The notes under the pieces are model-generated. The model made no database searches, was not told where the DNA came from, and was given only the letters and a program-made list of their open reading frames with translations. Source: Desulfobacter vibrioformis DSM 8776 (lineage in GTDB: Bacteria > Desulfobacterota > Desulfobacteria > Desulfobacterales > Desulfobacteraceae). From it: 40,394 nt of DNA. The position numbers were made by a program, and so were the translations under genes. This document shows, piece after piece, positions 16,948-27,855 of this stretch (position 1 is the stretch's first letter; each line of letters starts with the position of its first letter). The stretch lies in the NCBI RefSeq assembly GCF_000745975.1, contig NZ_JQKJ01000032.1, forward strand, positions 1-40,394, given 5' to 3'.

Positions 16948-18339
16948 TTATCCGGCTATGGCAGCTTTTTTTTGTTTGAGAATATCGAAATATGTCCGGA
17001 TACGCTCCACATAATGAACCGGTTCCCAGCCCCGGGCATATCCGTATTTTGTCTGGTTATAGTATTTTTCTTTGGACAACAAAGGAAGCGCCGCCTTCAG
17101 TCCTTTCCAGGTATTTGGGGCATACCCTTTTCCCTTTGCCAGGCTTATGGCGTCTTTAACGTGCCCGTATCCGATATTATAACTTGCCAGGGCAAACAAC
17201 AGCCGCTGGGATTCATCTTTAATATAATCAAATCGCTTGTACATTAAAGCTAAATATTTTATTCCTGCGCGGATGCTTTGTTGGGGGTCTCTGCGGTTTT
17301 TAATGCCCATTTCCCTGGCGGTTTCTTCGGTAACCTGCATCAGCCCGCGAACATTGGTAAAGCTTTTTGCATTCGGATCAAAATGGGATTCCTGGTACAC
17401 CATGGCTGCCACCAGGCGCCAGTCAAACCCGTGTCTTTCGCATTCTTCCTTGATCACGTCTTTGTATTTGGGCAGCCGGGTCTCTATACGCTCATGAAAT
17501 TTTTTCATCTCATAGGCGTCAAAATTGTCGATATTATCATAATATTTGGCTGTAATGCGTTTTAATATACCCGTGTTGATGGCATGAAGGAAGAATTTAT
17601 TGACCTGCTTGAGCATCTCTTCATCGTTTTTCCGAACCGCCCAGGCCAGGGACTCACGTTCCTGTACGGGAATGCCGATGCGTATGTCCGGAAAAAAACG
17701 CCGGGTGAGAAGGGCGATATTGGAATCGGCAATAGTGAATTTAATCTCCCTGTCATGGACCATGCCGATGAGCTCTTCTGTGGGGATGTTGTTATGCAGC
17801 ACATACTCCAGATCCACGCCCGAAGCCTTTATTTCTGACAGCCTGCAATGGTAGGATGTTCCTCGCCTGACATGAAAAGTTCTGAATTCCATGTCGTTGA
17901 TGTTCTTGGGACCAAAGGTGAGGTTGTGGTGGATAATACGCTGCTGTATGGTCATGTAGGGGATTGAAAAATCAGCATATTCCATGCGCGGGGCAGTAAT
18001 GGAAAGCCCTGCAGCGATAAAATCACCTTTGCCCTGTTTGAGGTACTCGAACATGTTATTCCAGCCGGGTGTTATGACATCAAGTTCCACATTCATGAAT
18101 TTGGCAAACTCCAGGGCCAGGTCATATTCAAATCCCGTGGGCTTGTTGTTGTACAGATAGTAGGTGTTTATGGCCTTGCTGGTAATCAGGCGCAGCTTGC
18201 CGTTTTTGCGTATTTTTTCAACGGTGTTCAGGGTACTGTCGATTTCCTGGTGGTGAATCAGCACACAAAACCGTACAAACCCTATGGTTACAATGATAAG
18301 CGTTAGTAATACAAAATGTTTATTTAAAAATAATTTCAT
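16948..18339 (-). CDS. mltF: Membrane-bound lytic transglycosylase F
   Basis: The 463-residue protein has an N-terminal signal anchor, a solute-binding-protein-3 domain (about 38-265, with [20 protein letters not shown] and [10 protein letters not shown]) and a C-terminal SLT domain. The catalytic glutamate is E317 in YQESHFDP, and the typical [10 protein letters not shown] and [11 protein letters not shown] motifs follow. MltF cleaves peptidoglycan with formation of 1,6-anhydromuramic acid. It overlaps the parC stop by four bases (ATGA), indicating translational coupling with parC. The gene is the last of the parE-parC-mltF unit. Confidence 0.93.
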   Translation of the reverse strand: MKLFLNKHFVLLTLIIVTIGFVRFCVLIHHQEIDSTLNTVEKIRKNGKLRLITSKAINTYYLYNNKPTGFEYDLALEFAKFMNVELDVITPGWNNMFEYLKQGKGDFIAAGLSITAPRMEYADFSIPYMTIQQRIIHHNLTFGPKNINDMEFRTFHVRRGTSYHCRLSEIKASGVDLEYVLHNNIPTEELIGMVHDREIKFTIADSNIALLTRRFFPDIRIGIPVQERESLAWAVRKNDEEMLKQVNKFFLHAINTGILKRITAKYYDNIDNFDAYEMKKFHERIETRLPKYKDVIKEECERHGFDWRLVAAMVYQESHFDPNAKSFTNVRGLMQVTEETAREMGIKNRRDPQQSIRAGIKYLALMYKRFDYIKDESQRLLFALASYNIGYGHVKDAISLAKGKGYAPNTWKGLKAALPLLSKEKYYNQTKYGYARGWEPVHYVERIRTYFDILKQKKAAIAG

Positions 18340-20621
18340 GAATCCGTATCATCTGTAGCCGACTTGATGGGGATAATTTCAAGGTTATCAACGTTTCTGT
18401 ATCCCCGGGGAAGCAGTTTTCCCCGCCGTCCCCTTGTGCCTGTGTAATCCTGCTGATTACCTGGCGTCAGCCGCAAGAAATGTTTGCCCGAATGTATAAC
18501 AAGATTTGAACTTAAAGGCAATATTTTTAGAAGCTTAAGCTTCTCAGGCTGATTCTGGCCTTTTCCGGAAGCCGGAATATGAATGATTTTGTTGCCCTTG
18601 CCCTTTTTCAGGCGCGGCAGCTGGTTGGCCGGGAAAATCAGCATCCTGCCGCCGGTGGTGACTGCGGCAATGCGGTCGCAGTTGACATCGGGTATGGGAA
18701 GGGGTGCCATGGGCAGATCATTGTTGGATAAAGTGATCACTGCCTTGCCGTTTTTAAAATGGGTTAAAAAATCACTGAATTTGATGATATAGCCATACCC
18801 ATTATCTGCGCCGGTGAGGAACAGGTCCTCATCTTCGGCGGCAACCATGTAGCAGATGGTGGTATCCGGGGCAAGGGTGAGATGCCCTGTAACAGGTTCC
18901 CCGTTTCCCCTGGCCGAGGGCAGGGCATGGGCGAACAGGGTGTAGGCCCGGCCCGACGTGTCGATGAGCACAATGGGTTTATCAGACCGGGTGTGCAGAT
19001 GGCACAGCAGATCATCCCCGTTTTTAAATTTTACATTTGCAGGATCTATATCATGGCCCTTTGCTGCCCGTATCCATCCATTGGCGGACAGGATGATGGT
19101 TACCGGTTCCACCTCGATAACATCCGTAACCGAGAATGCTTCGGCATCTTTGCGTTCTTTAATGGGGGATCTGCGCTTGTCACCAAAGTTTTTGGCATCT
19201 TCTTCAATTTCTTTGATCATAAACGCTTTAAATGCATCAGGCGAGTTCAAAAGATTGTCCAGATGGGCCTTTTCCTTGGCCAGTTCAGTCATCTCCCCGG
19301 TGATTTTGATCTCTTCCATTCTGGCTAACTGGCGCAGCCGGATTTCCAGGATTGCCTTAACCTGGATTTCGGACAGGTCAAAGGTGTCCATGAGTTCTTT
19401 TGCCGGATCATCAGCCCTGCGGATAATTTCAATCACCTGATCAAGGTTGAGGTAAACGGTTTTAAATCCTTCCAGGAGATGCAGCCGGCTGACAATCTTT
19501 TCGAGACGAAACCGGAACTTTTTTTCAATGGTTGCTTTTCTGAAACCTAGCCATTCGTTCAGGATCTCTTTTAGATTTTTTACCTTTGGGCGGCCGTTCA
19601 GGCCGATCATGTTCATGTTGATTGAAAAGGATTTTTCAAGCTCCGTGGTGGCAAAAAGATGGTCTGCCAGGGCGTCAAAATCCACACGGTTTGACCGTGG
19701 AATCACCACCAGCCGGGTGGGGGCCTGGTGATCGGATTCATCGCGCAGATCCGATACCATGGGCAGTTTTTTGGCGCTGATCTGGGCGGCGATCTGCTCG
19801 TAAATCTTTTCAGTGGACGCATGATAGGGAAGGGCGGTGAATATCAGTTCCCCGTCTTCTATGATGTACCGGGCCCGCATTTTTACACGCCCTTTGCCTT
19901 TTTCATAGATGTCGCAGATCTCTTCTGCGGACGTTATGATTTCAGCTTCCGTTGGAAAGTCAGGGCCTTTAATGCATTTACAGATCTCTTTTGTGTCGGC
20001 ATTTTCATTTTCAATGAGAAGAATCAATGCCTTTGCCACTTCCCTTAAATTGTGCGGCGGGATGGAAGTGGCCATGCCCACGGCAATGCCGGTGGTGCCG
20101 TTGAGCAGAATATTGGGCAGACGGGCCGGCATCAGGGACGGTTCTTCCAGGGTTCCGTCAAAATTGGGAACCCAGCCCACCGTGCCCTGTTCCAGTTCGT
20201 CCAAAAGAATTTTTGCATACCGGGACAGCCTTGATTCCGTATACCGCATGGCTGCAAAGGACTTGGGGTCATTGGGGTCTCCCCAGTTGCCCTGTCCGTC
20301 CACCAGGGGGTATCTTAACGAAAATGGCTGGGCCATCAGGACCATGGCCTCGTAACAGGCTGTATCTCCATGGGGGTGAAATTTGCCCAGGACATCACCC
20401 ACGGTCCTGGCCGATTTTTTGAACTTGGCCGTGGAAGAGAGTCCAAGCTGGCTCATGGAGTATATGATTCGGCGCTGGACAGGTTTGAGCCCGTCACCGA
20501 TATGGGGCAGTGCCCGGTCCAGAATGACATACATGGAATAGTTCAGGTAAGCGTTCTGGGTAAACTCCTGAAAGGGCAGACATTCAAATTCTTCTACATT
20601 GGAAGACGGGGTCTGAATCAT
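18336..20621 (-). CDS. parC: DNA topoisomerase IV subunit A
   Basis: This 761-residue type IIA subunit has the breakage-reunion domain with the catalytic Tyr127 in [10 protein letters not shown] and the [12 protein letters not shown] region (82-93). The quinolone-critical position equal to E. coli ParC Ser80 is Thr87. The C-terminal beta-pinwheel lacks a canonical GyrA box (it reads [12 protein letters not shown]), which, with the adjacent parE, favours ParC over GyrA. It decatenates daughter chromosomes. parE lies 5 bases upstream and mltF overlaps its end. Confidence 0.88.
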   Translation of the reverse strand: MIQTPSSNVEEFECLPFQEFTQNAYLNYSMYVILDRALPHIGDGLKPVQRRIIYSMSQLGLSSTAKFKKSARTVGDVLGKFHPHGDTACYEAMVLMAQPFSLRYPLVDGQGNWGDPNDPKSFAAMRYTESRLSRYAKILLDELEQGTVGWVPNFDGTLEEPSLMPARLPNILLNGTTGIAVGMATSIPPHNLREVAKALILLIENENADTKEICKCIKGPDFPTEAEIITSAEEICDIYEKGKGRVKMRARYIIEDGELIFTALPYHASTEKIYEQIAAQISAKKLPMVSDLRDESDHQAPTRLVVIPRSNRVDFDALADHLFATTELEKSFSINMNMIGLNGRPKVKNLKEILNEWLGFRKATIEKKFRFRLEKIVSRLHLLEGFKTVYLNLDQVIEIIRRADDPAKELMDTFDLSEIQVKAILEIRLRQLARMEEIKITGEMTELAKEKAHLDNLLNSPDAFKAFMIKEIEEDAKNFGDKRRSPIKERKDAEAFSVTDVIEVEPVTIILSANGWIRAAKGHDIDPANVKFKNGDDLLCHLHTRSDKPIVLIDTSGRAYTLFAHALPSARGNGEPVTGHLTLAPDTTICYMVAAEDEDLFLTGADNGYGYIIKFSDFLTHFKNGKAVITLSNNDLPMAPLPIPDVNCDRIAAVTTGGRMLIFPANQLPRLKKGKGNKIIHIPASGKGQNQPEKLKLLKILPLSSNLVIHSGKHFLRLTPGNQQDYTGTRGRRGKLLPRGYRNVDNLEIIPIKSATDDTDS

Positions 20622-20626
20622 GTGTA

Positions 20627-22663
20627 TTAAATCTCTTTGATTACTCCATGGGTTTCAATCCAGTGTTTCCGGTCCCGGGTTCTTTTTTTGCTCAAAAGCA
20701 TGTCCATGACCTGGATCACATCATCCTTTTCAGACGTCCGCAAATTATCTGTTGCCAATGGGACCGCCGAAGGCGTGTTTTCAGATGTGTCTGGTGACGC
20801 TTGGTTTTCTAAAACCCGGATATTTTCCTGGTCCTTGATACCTGGTTTATCTGAAACTGTGAGCTGGACCAGGCGTCTGGAGTCCGGAGCAATGGTGGTC
20901 TCCCGAAGCTGTGATGGATTCATCTCCCCTAATCCCTTGAAACGCTGGATATTGATTTTTGATGGCTTTTTCCTGCGGCTCAGCCGTTTGGTGATGGCGT
21001 TTCTTTCTGAATCATCAAGGGCGTAAAACACCTCTTTTCCCATATCAATCCGGTAAAGGGGCGGCATGGCCACAAATACATGGCCCTGCCGCACCACTTC
21101 CGGAAAATGCTTTAAAAAAAGTGCGCACAAAAGGGTAGCAATGTGCAGGCCATCGGAGTCTGCATCGGCCAGAATACATAATTTGTTGTACCGCAGTCTG
21201 GAAATATCATTTGATCCCGGGATCACGCCCAGTACCTGGGAAATGTCCCGGATTTCCTTGGATTCAAGAATGGCTGTAGAGCTTAAATCCCAGGTATTCA
21301 AAATTTTTCCCCGCAGGGGCATGATGGCCTGGAAACGCCTGTCTCTGGCCTGCTTGGCCGAACCGCCGGCAGAGTCCCCCTCCACAAAGAAAAGCTCCCG
21401 CTGGCTTTGGTCATCACTGGCGCAGTCTGACAGTTTGGCCGGCAAAGAGGCTCCGCTGGTCCGGGTTTTCAGGGGCACTTTTTTGCGTTTTCGTTCACGG
21501 TTTTTGGCATTTTCAATGGCTGCCCGGGCAAGGGTTGCGCCCAGGGCCACGTTCTGGTTCAGCCACAGACTGAACGCGTCCCGGACTTGAAGATTCACCA
21601 GGTTTGCACAGTGCCGTGAAGAGAGGCGTTCTTTGGTCTGGCCTGAGAACTGGGCTTCCACAAGTTTCACAGACAGTACATATCCCACATTCTGCCAGAT
21701 ATCCTCGGGGGTAAGAAACACGCCTTTGGGCAGAAGGTTCCGAAATTTGCAGAACTCTTTGACCGACTCCAGCAGGCCTGATCTGAATCCGTTGACATGG
21801 GTGCCCCCAAGTTTTGTGGGAATGAGGTTAACATAGCTCTCCTCAAGGTCAAGGCTGTCCGTTTCACCCCAGTTCACTGCCCATACGGCCTGGAATTCAT
21901 CATTGTCCGAAGATCCTGTGAACGGTTCCGGAAAAAGGGTCTTTGTGTTTTTGACCCTCTCTCTAAAATATTGATCCAGACCCTGGTCGTAATGCCAGGT
22001 GTCGGTTTCGCCGGTTTGTTCAAGGGTAAAGGTTGTGATCAGCCCCTGGCACAGGACCGCCTTGGATTTCAGCGCTGCCCGGATGGCATCCGTATTGAAT
22101 TGATTTGTGTCAAAATAGGCCGGGTCCGGTTTAAATTCCAGCCTGGTCCCGGTTTTGGCGGCTGTGCCGGTCTCTTCCAGGTCCTTTGTTTTCAGGCCTT
22201 TTTGAAATTCAATGGTGTACCGTTTGCCATCCCGGCAAATATCAATGCACAGATGAATGGACAGGGCATTGACCACCGAAACACCTACCCCGTGCAGCCC
22301 GCCTGAAAACGCATAATTCTTGGTTGAAAATTTGGCGCCTGCATGCAGCTTGGTCATGATCAGTTCAACACCGGAAATCCCTTCCTGGGGGTGGATGTCC
22401 ACGGGCATTCCCCGGCCGTTGTCCGATACAATGATTCTGTTGTCCTGTGTCAGGGTGACATCAATGCGTGTGGCAAAGCCTGCAATGGCCTCATCCACAC
22501 TGTTGTCAATCACTTCAAAGGCCAGGTGGTTCGGGCTTGACGTATCCGTGTACATGCCGGGTCTGCGCTTGACCGGGTCAAGGCCTTTGAGCACCTCTAT
22601 GGACCGGGCGTCATACCCTGGGTCTGCGCTCTTGTTCTGTGTTCGGTCATCAAATAATTTCAT
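20627..22663 (-). CDS. parE: DNA topoisomerase IV subunit B
   Basis: The 678-residue ATPase subunit shows the GHKL ATP-binding motifs ([14 protein letters not shown], then [10 protein letters not shown] and [12 protein letters not shown]), the transducer domain, and the Toprim motifs [14 protein letters not shown] and DADSDGLHI. The C-terminal part is short without the GyrB insertion, consistent with ParE. An unusual Ser/Thr/Asp-rich stretch (about residues 610-650, with [15 protein letters not shown]) interrupts the region before the final helix. It is 5 bases ahead of parC. Confidence 0.9.
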   Translation of the reverse strand: MKLFDDRTQNKSADPGYDARSIEVLKGLDPVKRRPGMYTDTSSPNHLAFEVIDNSVDEAIAGFATRIDVTLTQDNRIIVSDNGRGMPVDIHPQEGISGVELIMTKLHAGAKFSTKNYAFSGGLHGVGVSVVNALSIHLCIDICRDGKRYTIEFQKGLKTKDLEETGTAAKTGTRLEFKPDPAYFDTNQFNTDAIRAALKSKAVLCQGLITTFTLEQTGETDTWHYDQGLDQYFRERVKNTKTLFPEPFTGSSDNDEFQAVWAVNWGETDSLDLEESYVNLIPTKLGGTHVNGFRSGLLESVKEFCKFRNLLPKGVFLTPEDIWQNVGYVLSVKLVEAQFSGQTKERLSSRHCANLVNLQVRDAFSLWLNQNVALGATLARAAIENAKNRERKRKKVPLKTRTSGASLPAKLSDCASDDQSQRELFFVEGDSAGGSAKQARDRRFQAIMPLRGKILNTWDLSSTAILESKEIRDISQVLGVIPGSNDISRLRYNKLCILADADSDGLHIATLLCALFLKHFPEVVRQGHVFVAMPPLYRIDMGKEVFYALDDSERNAITKRLSRRKKPSKINIQRFKGLGEMNPSQLRETTIAPDSRRLVQLTVSDKPGIKDQENIRVLENQASPDTSENTPSAVPLATDNLRTSEKDDVIQVMDMLLSKKRTRDRKHWIETHGVIKEI

Positions 22664-22812
22664 AAAATGGTTCTGGTATGATATACAATATTGAAGCGTG
22701 TAACGAAGTTTTAAACTAAACCTAAATCATATACCAAATTTTAATTAAAATATAGCCCGGCATGACATAAAAAATTTGAAACTGCCTGGAATATAGGGAT
22801 TGGCACAGCGAT

Positions 22813-25800
22813 ATGGATGACTCTAATCCTGGATTTAATCATCAGACCTTTGATGATTACTGGAAGGATCTTGATGAACAACAGCGTAAAGATTTGCTTC
22901 TTCAGGCACCACAATTTCCTGCCTACCTTGGTCTTCTTCCTATTTTAAGCAGTATCTTTTCAACCCATTACCCTTTAAGGGAAGCGGGAAGAAAGAGTTT
23001 GAACGAGATGGTTTTGATCCTCTGGAAGAATATTGAAACACCGCTGGAAAACAAGTCGCTAAAACAGGCACAAGCCGAAGCCTTTCAGGGGGCAGCCCTT
23101 ATTTACCGTACAATCCTTGTGCAAATGGTATTTTCAGATAAAAGTGTCCTCATCCGGGCGCTTATGAATATCGGCAGTATTGGCGCTTTTTTTGCTTTTA
23201 AAGCGATTTACCTGGAACGGGTATCCCCGGACGTGATAAAAAAATGCCTCAAGGATCTGGATGACCGTCGTTGTCTGATTTTTGCCGACCAGTATCTCCA
23301 GGCAGACCCTGCCATCCGTCTGCGTTTTGCAACGCTGTTTCGCTATGTCCTTGCCAGCGTCCGGCAGCGCCAGGCGGTGACCTGGTATTATGCCGGCCTG
23401 TTTGACCAAGGGCGTGATGTTGATCCCTTTTTGAATAATATTGACACCGCGTTGCGAGACCCTTTTCTCATAGAGGAAAATGAGCTTTTGTCCCCGGAGC
23501 CCCAAGATAGAATTGCCGGCCTTAAAGCCATTTCAATGATGCGATCAAGGGTGCCTTTACAGATTCTTAAAAAAGCGCTGACCCAGGAAACCGTAAAAAA
23601 GGTCAGAATGGCTGTATACAGTCTGATTGAAAATTCATCCTTTGGACTGTACCCGGAACTGTTCGAGCCTGTATTTCAGCGGTTTCAAAATGCCCGGACA
23701 AATGAGGCTGTCAGCGCCTTTAAGGCCCTTGTTGTGACTGGCAGACACCCCTTTCACAAACTCATGGACATGGTTCGGGACACGTATCCTTCCATAATTC
23801 CCATCATACATATGGAAATCTCAGAGCTGTCCAGGCTCTCATTTTTTGCGCTCCAGGATATTGCCCTGAATAAGGGTGCGTATCAGGGTGAAAATTATGA
23901 TGTCAATCTGGCATCTATTTTCGGCATGATCAAAAAACGTCCGGAACGGGTGGTCAGGATTTTAAAGGAGAACATAAAAATTTGCGGCTCGGACCGAATC
24001 AGGAACGAAGTGGACAGGCTCATGGTAAAAACCCAGCACCTGCTGCTCCAGGAACGCAAAAGCATTGCCGCGCCTTTCAAGAATATCCGGATGGAAATGC
24101 CCGAAAAAAAATCCATGGCCTCTTTTTTCAAGTCCATGCTCAAGGATCCGGTCCAAAAAAAACTGGATGATTTAAAGCAGCGGATTATTCCCCAGGACCT
24201 GGATTTGCGTAAGGCAATCATCCATGACCAGGATCTGTCCGGGATGAATTTGACCAGAGCCAGACTTGATCTGACCCATGCACAGATTGTCAATACTTTT
24301 TTAACAGGCATTCAAGTGTCAGGTGGTGTCTGCCGTAATGCCTTATTTTATCATATGAATCTGGATGAGGCGGTGTTTGATCTGACCTGTTTTGATCATG
24401 CCATATTTATCAATGTGTCTGCCCAAAATGCAAAATTCAGGCAGTGCAGTTTTCAAAACGCCTCTTTTTACAATTGTAATTTAAACGGGGCAGACATGAG
24501 CGATGCCCTGTTCATTGGCGCAGTCATCTCAAAATCTTTCTTTAACGAAACCAATTTGACCTGTGCTGTTTTCGCACATGCGCGACTATCCGGCCTTTCC
24601 TTTTCCAATGCCTGTCTTCACATGGCCGATTTTACCAATGCCAGGGCCAGGTTCTGCCGGTTTGCCTCCCATGGGGCCATTGATCTGCGCACCCGGGGCC
24701 TGAATTATAATGACAGGGAACACCAGCTCAGCTTCAATGACCTGCCAAGGATTGAACCCCGGATGGCCAATGAAATCAATATGCTCATTTTCTGCGAATT
24801 TATTCATTTCGGACAGTCAAAATTTCTTAAACAGAATAAATTGAGCCTTCTGACTGCCTTTGATATTTTCAAACCGGAGCAGGCGGACTTTTTTCAGCTT
24901 CTTCCCTTACTGATCCATGAAAATATTGCAATGCCGGAAATCCGCAAGATACCATCTACCACACCCTGCGGTGTGGTAGATTATCTGCCGTCAATGGAGA
25001 CTGGACGGGTTGGCCGGCGGTATCTGGGGGGCAGCAATGTGATTGTCCGCCGGCATCCGGAGCCCTGCATACTTGCGTTATATGTCATGGGAAGCGTGGG
25101 ATCCCTTGCACAGACTGCCCAGTCTGACATTGATTACTGGGTCTGTATAGATGAAAAGCGGTTGGGCCGCCAGGGTAACGAACTTTTGCGCCAGAAACTT
25201 GATGCCCTGGAACGTATGGCTCTGGATCGGTTTAAAATCCATGTCACCTTTTTTCTTGTGGACATTTTTAAAGCCCGTGACAATGATTTTGGCGGCTCCA
25301 CCCAGGAAAGTTCGGGCTCTGCCCAGGCCCGGCTGCTCAAGGAGGAGTTTTATCGAACCATGATTCATGTGGCAGGCAGCCTTCCCCTGTGGACGGTGCT
25401 GCCCACCAGCATCAGTATTAATTATTATAATCTGATTTTTGATCGTATCAATCGCCTGCCCGGTACGAAACGGTATATTGATCTGGGTGATATCCATGCC
25501 ATATCCTGTAATGAATATTTTGGCGCGTCTGTCTGGCAGATGTTTAAATGGCTGAAAAGCCCTTTTAAATCAGTTATTAAAATGGCGCTTCTGGAAAAAT
25601 ACATCAATACCTATGGCCGGGAGCCCATGTTGTGTAATGAGTACAAAAATGAATGGATGAATTCGGGAACCCATCTCAAGCCTGGGCAAAATGATTCTTA
25701 TATCATTTTGCTTAACACCCTGATTCACTTTTATACAACGTCCGATGACACCCGCTCCATCAATCTGCTGCTCACCTGTTTTTTTCTTAAACTGGGAATT

Positions 25801-26688
25801 ACAAAACAGTCGGAACTGAACTTCAGTGTTTTTGGCCTGCGGCGTATCCTTTTGGAAAGATGTATGCGGGAATGGGGATGGGATCAGGAAAAGGTGTTTG
25901 AGGTCGGCCGGTTCAGAATCTGGCCTTATACCGCTATCCACCGCCTGTCTCAAACCATTGAGCAGTATATGATAACACGGTATAAGGACCTTAAAACCCG
26001 GTTTCGGGATGATGACGGGTTATTTATTTCCGATCAGGACCGCATGGTTCTTGAACGTAAGGTGGATATTCAGTTCCAGGATAAGCCGGGTAAGATTAAA
26101 AAACTGCTTTTAGTTTCAAGCGGAGATCGTCATTTTTCAAAGCTTTACCTGAAATATCTGCCTGTGCCTGGAAAAATATACGGCCAGTGGGAGTTGATCC
26201 ATAAATTGTCCAGCCAGGTCCGGTCGGATGAAGAGTCCATACTTACGGCAGGTTCTGTGGAAGAGATTGGCGCCTGGCTGATTCACAACCATCTTTATAC
26301 AGACCGCACGTTCTTTTCCATGGCGCCTAATCCCACGGCAGTTTCCCATGACAGTATTGAAAAACTTTACAGAGCCATGCATGATTTTTTTATCCCTGAA
26401 TTAACAAAACCGGTCAGCTTTGATGCGGTGAGAAAGATGCCGCTTATCACAAGTCTGTTTGTCTCGGTCAATTTTTATGCGAAAAAAACAAACGGCAGAA
26501 TTTCGGATTTTACACTGGTTTACCTGAATTCCTGGGAAGAGATGTTTCTGAACACCGCAAGGCTTAAGGTGCCGGTGGAAGACCTTGAGCCGGTCAAAAA
26601 ACAGATCTGCACACGGCTTGGTTTAAAGCAGCTGCCTGAAAAGACTGTTTTTCATGTCCCCAAAAAGGGGTACCCCATGATGACTTGA
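22813..26688 (+). CDS. Class I adenylate cyclase fused to HEAT-like and pentapeptide-repeat regions
   Basis: This 1291-residue protein ends in a class I adenylate cyclase. The E. coli CyaA-like core includes GSVGSLAQTAQSDIDYWVC (from about residue 759; the two aspartates of SDIDYWV match the catalytic D114/D116), a GSAQARLLKEEFYRTM segment and the YFGASVWQMFKWLKSPFKSV block near residue 905. Before it, residues about 1-400 are helical and HEAT-like. Residues about 462-615 are a pentapeptide-repeat run with A(D/N)Lxx units (for example NASFYNCNLNGADMSDALFI). The enzyme should make cAMP from ATP. The N-terminal parts may localise or gate it. The gene diverges from parE and is monocistronic. Confidence 0.85.
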   Translation: MDDSNPGFNHQTFDDYWKDLDEQQRKDLLLQAPQFPAYLGLLPILSSIFSTHYPLREAGRKSLNEMVLILWKNIETPLENKSLKQAQAEAFQGAALIYRTILVQMVFSDKSVLIRALMNIGSIGAFFAFKAIYLERVSPDVIKKCLKDLDDRRCLIFADQYLQADPAIRLRFATLFRYVLASVRQRQAVTWYYAGLFDQGRDVDPFLNNIDTALRDPFLIEENELLSPEPQDRIAGLKAISMMRSRVPLQILKKALTQETVKKVRMAVYSLIENSSFGLYPELFEPVFQRFQNARTNEAVSAFKALVVTGRHPFHKLMDMVRDTYPSIIPIIHMEISELSRLSFFALQDIALNKGAYQGENYDVNLASIFGMIKKRPERVVRILKENIKICGSDRIRNEVDRLMVKTQHLLLQERKSIAAPFKNIRMEMPEKKSMASFFKSMLKDPVQKKLDDLKQRIIPQDLDLRKAIIHDQDLSGMNLTRARLDLTHAQIVNTFLTGIQVSGGVCRNALFYHMNLDEAVFDLTCFDHAIFINVSAQNAKFRQCSFQNASFYNCNLNGADMSDALFIGAVISKSFFNETNLTCAVFAHARLSGLSFSNACLHMADFTNARARFCRFASHGAIDLRTRGLNYNDREHQLSFNDLPRIEPRMANEINMLIFCEFIHFGQSKFLKQNKLSLLTAFDIFKPEQADFFQLLPLLIHENIAMPEIRKIPSTTPCGVVDYLPSMETGRVGRRYLGGSNVIVRRHPEPCILALYVMGSVGSLAQTAQSDIDYWVCIDEKRLGRQGNELLRQKLDALERMALDRFKIHVTFFLVDIFKARDNDFGGSTQESSGSAQARLLKEEFYRTMIHVAGSLPLWTVLPTSISINYYNLIFDRINRLPGTKRYIDLGDIHAISCNEYFGASVWQMFKWLKSPFKSVIKMALLEKYINTYGREPMLCNEYKNEWMNSGTHLKPGQNDSYIILLNTLIHFYTTSDDTRSINLLLTCFFLKLGITKQSELNFSVFGLRRILLERCMREWGWDQEKVFEVGRFRIWPYTAIHRLSQTIEQYMITRYKDLKTRFRDDDGLFISDQDRMVLERKVDIQFQDKPGKIKKLLLVSSGDRHFSKLYLKYLPVPGKIYGQWELIHKLSSQVRSDEESILTAGSVEEIGAWLIHNHLYTDRTFFSMAPNPTAVSHDSIEKLYRAMHDFFIPELTKPVSFDAVRKMPLITSLFVSVNFYAKKTNGRISDFTLVYLNSWEEMFLNTARLKVPVEDLEPVKKQICTRLGLKQLPEKTVFHVPKKGYPMMT
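24954..24981 (+). repeat. Perfect hairpin inside the cyclase gene
   Basis: ATCTACCACACC (24954-24965) is followed by CTGC and then GGTGTGGTAGAT (24970-24981), a perfect 12-bp stem with a four-base loop inside the reading frame. It encodes PSTTPCGVVD in the stretch just before the catalytic core. No T-run follows. Confidence 0.6.
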
Positions 26689-26702
26689 TGATTTAACCAT
26701 AG

Positions 26703-27380
26703 TCAGCAACGAGGTGAAGGCCGGTTGTAAAAGTTATCCACCATTTCAAGGGCCTGTTCCGGGGTATCAACCAGTGAAAACAGATCCATATCCTTGGGCG
26801 AAATTAATCCGTTTCCGGCAAGTGAGTTTTTAATCCAGTCCAGAAGCCCACCCCAGAATTCTTTATTCATTAGAATGACGGGCTTTTCACGGATACGCTG
26901 GGTTTGTACCAGTGTCAGGGTCTCAAACATTTCATCCATTGTGCCAAGTCCACCAGGCATAATGATATAGGCTTGGGCATATTTTACAAACATGACCTTG
27001 CGGACAAAAAAGTAATGAAAATTCAAAGATCGGGTCAGGTAGGCATTGCTTTCTTCCTCAAAGGGCAGGGCGATTTTCAATCCCACGGACTCTCCGTTCT
27101 GCTCTGATGCGCCCAGGTTTGCCGCTTCCATGATTCCCGGGCCCCCGCCCGTAATAACGGCATAACCGCCAGCTGCAAAACAGGCTGCCGTCTTTCTGGC
27201 AATTTCATAATCAGGCTTGCCCTTGGCCGTTCGCGCGGATCCGAAAATGGATACAGCCGGGCCCAGGTCATGAAGTCCGTCTATACCTTCAACAAATTCG
27301 CCCATTATTTTAAACAGACGCCATGATTCACCGGATTTGAAATCATCAATGGGATACTGGATGGTCTGGGGTGTGGTCAT
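26703..27380 (-). CDS. LOG-family (TIGR00730-type) protein
   Basis: The 225-residue protein matches the Lonely Guy family, whose members hydrolyse nucleoside-5'-monophosphate side chains of cytokinin type, or do related AMP chemistry. The signature PGGLGTMDE carries the family's Gly-rich turn and catalytic Glu, and the core motif GGGPGIMEAAN is upstream. The ATG at 27380 is chosen because GAGGAGTTGA precedes it; a longer frame runs to 27428 without a good ribosome site. It converges with the cyclase (14-base gap) and diverges from the HPr gene. The physiological substrate in bacteria is unsettled. Confidence 0.85.
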   Translation of the reverse strand: MTTPQTIQYPIDDFKSGESWRLFKIMGEFVEGIDGLHDLGPAVSIFGSARTAKGKPDYEIARKTAACFAAGGYAVITGGGPGIMEAANLGASEQNGESVGLKIALPFEEESNAYLTRSLNFHYFFVRKVMFVKYAQAYIIMPGGLGTMDEMFETLTLVQTQRIREKPVILMNKEFWGGLLDWIKNSLAGNGLISPKDMDLFSLVDTPEQALEMVDNFYNRPSPRC

Positions 27381-27552
27381 TTTCAACTCCTCATAAAACG
27401 GTTCAGGCTGCAGGTTCGGATCTGCCAATCCAACTGGCTAAAATATATTGAATGTGGTATATCTTATCCGTTTTGAACCGACGGATCAAGACGAACGGTT
27501 AACCGTTTCAATTTATTATTTTTTGATGGTAAACAAAGAAAAAACATTTGAA

Positions 27553-27855
27553 ATGACTATAAATTTGGATTTTCAATATGCCGTATTCCGGAAGGCAGCT
27601 GTTGTTAATGCCTTGGGAATGCATGCGCGGCCTGCGGCAGTAATTGCCGGGATGGCTCAGGACGCCAGAGGCGACATCTGGTTGTCAAATGGAAAACGCA
27701 TTGTGGATGCTGCAAGCATTATTGATATTCTATCACTGTGCGCAGGGACAGGGACAAAGGTATCCATTTTTACAGAAAAAAAAGAAGATTCTGCCATAGC
27801 GGATAAGATTAAAACATTTTTTGATATCGGATTTGGGGAAAATGAAAATGAATAG
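27553..27855 (+). CDS. ptsH: Phosphocarrier protein HPr
   Basis: From ATG 27553 the product is 100 residues, close to the family's 85-90. The active-site His24 lies in NALGMHARPA, the HPr signature, and the regulatory Ser is present in the AAS-I-I segment of the second motif. HPr accepts phosphate from Enzyme I at this histidine and passes it to EIIA or to regulatory targets. Several upstream ATGs in frame (27448, 27526) would lengthen it; none has a good ribosome site, so the start is uncertain. ptsI overlaps its end by 8 bases. Confidence 0.85.
   Translation: MTINLDFQYAVFRKAAVVNALGMHARPAAVIAGMAQDARGDIWLSNGKRIVDAASIIDILSLCAGTGTKVSIFTEKKEDSAIADKIKTFFDIGFGENENE

Noticed and set aside
27448-27552. 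Longer N-terminus for HPr
   Set aside because: It would exceed the usual family length by 35 residues and has no ribosome site; kept only as an alternative.
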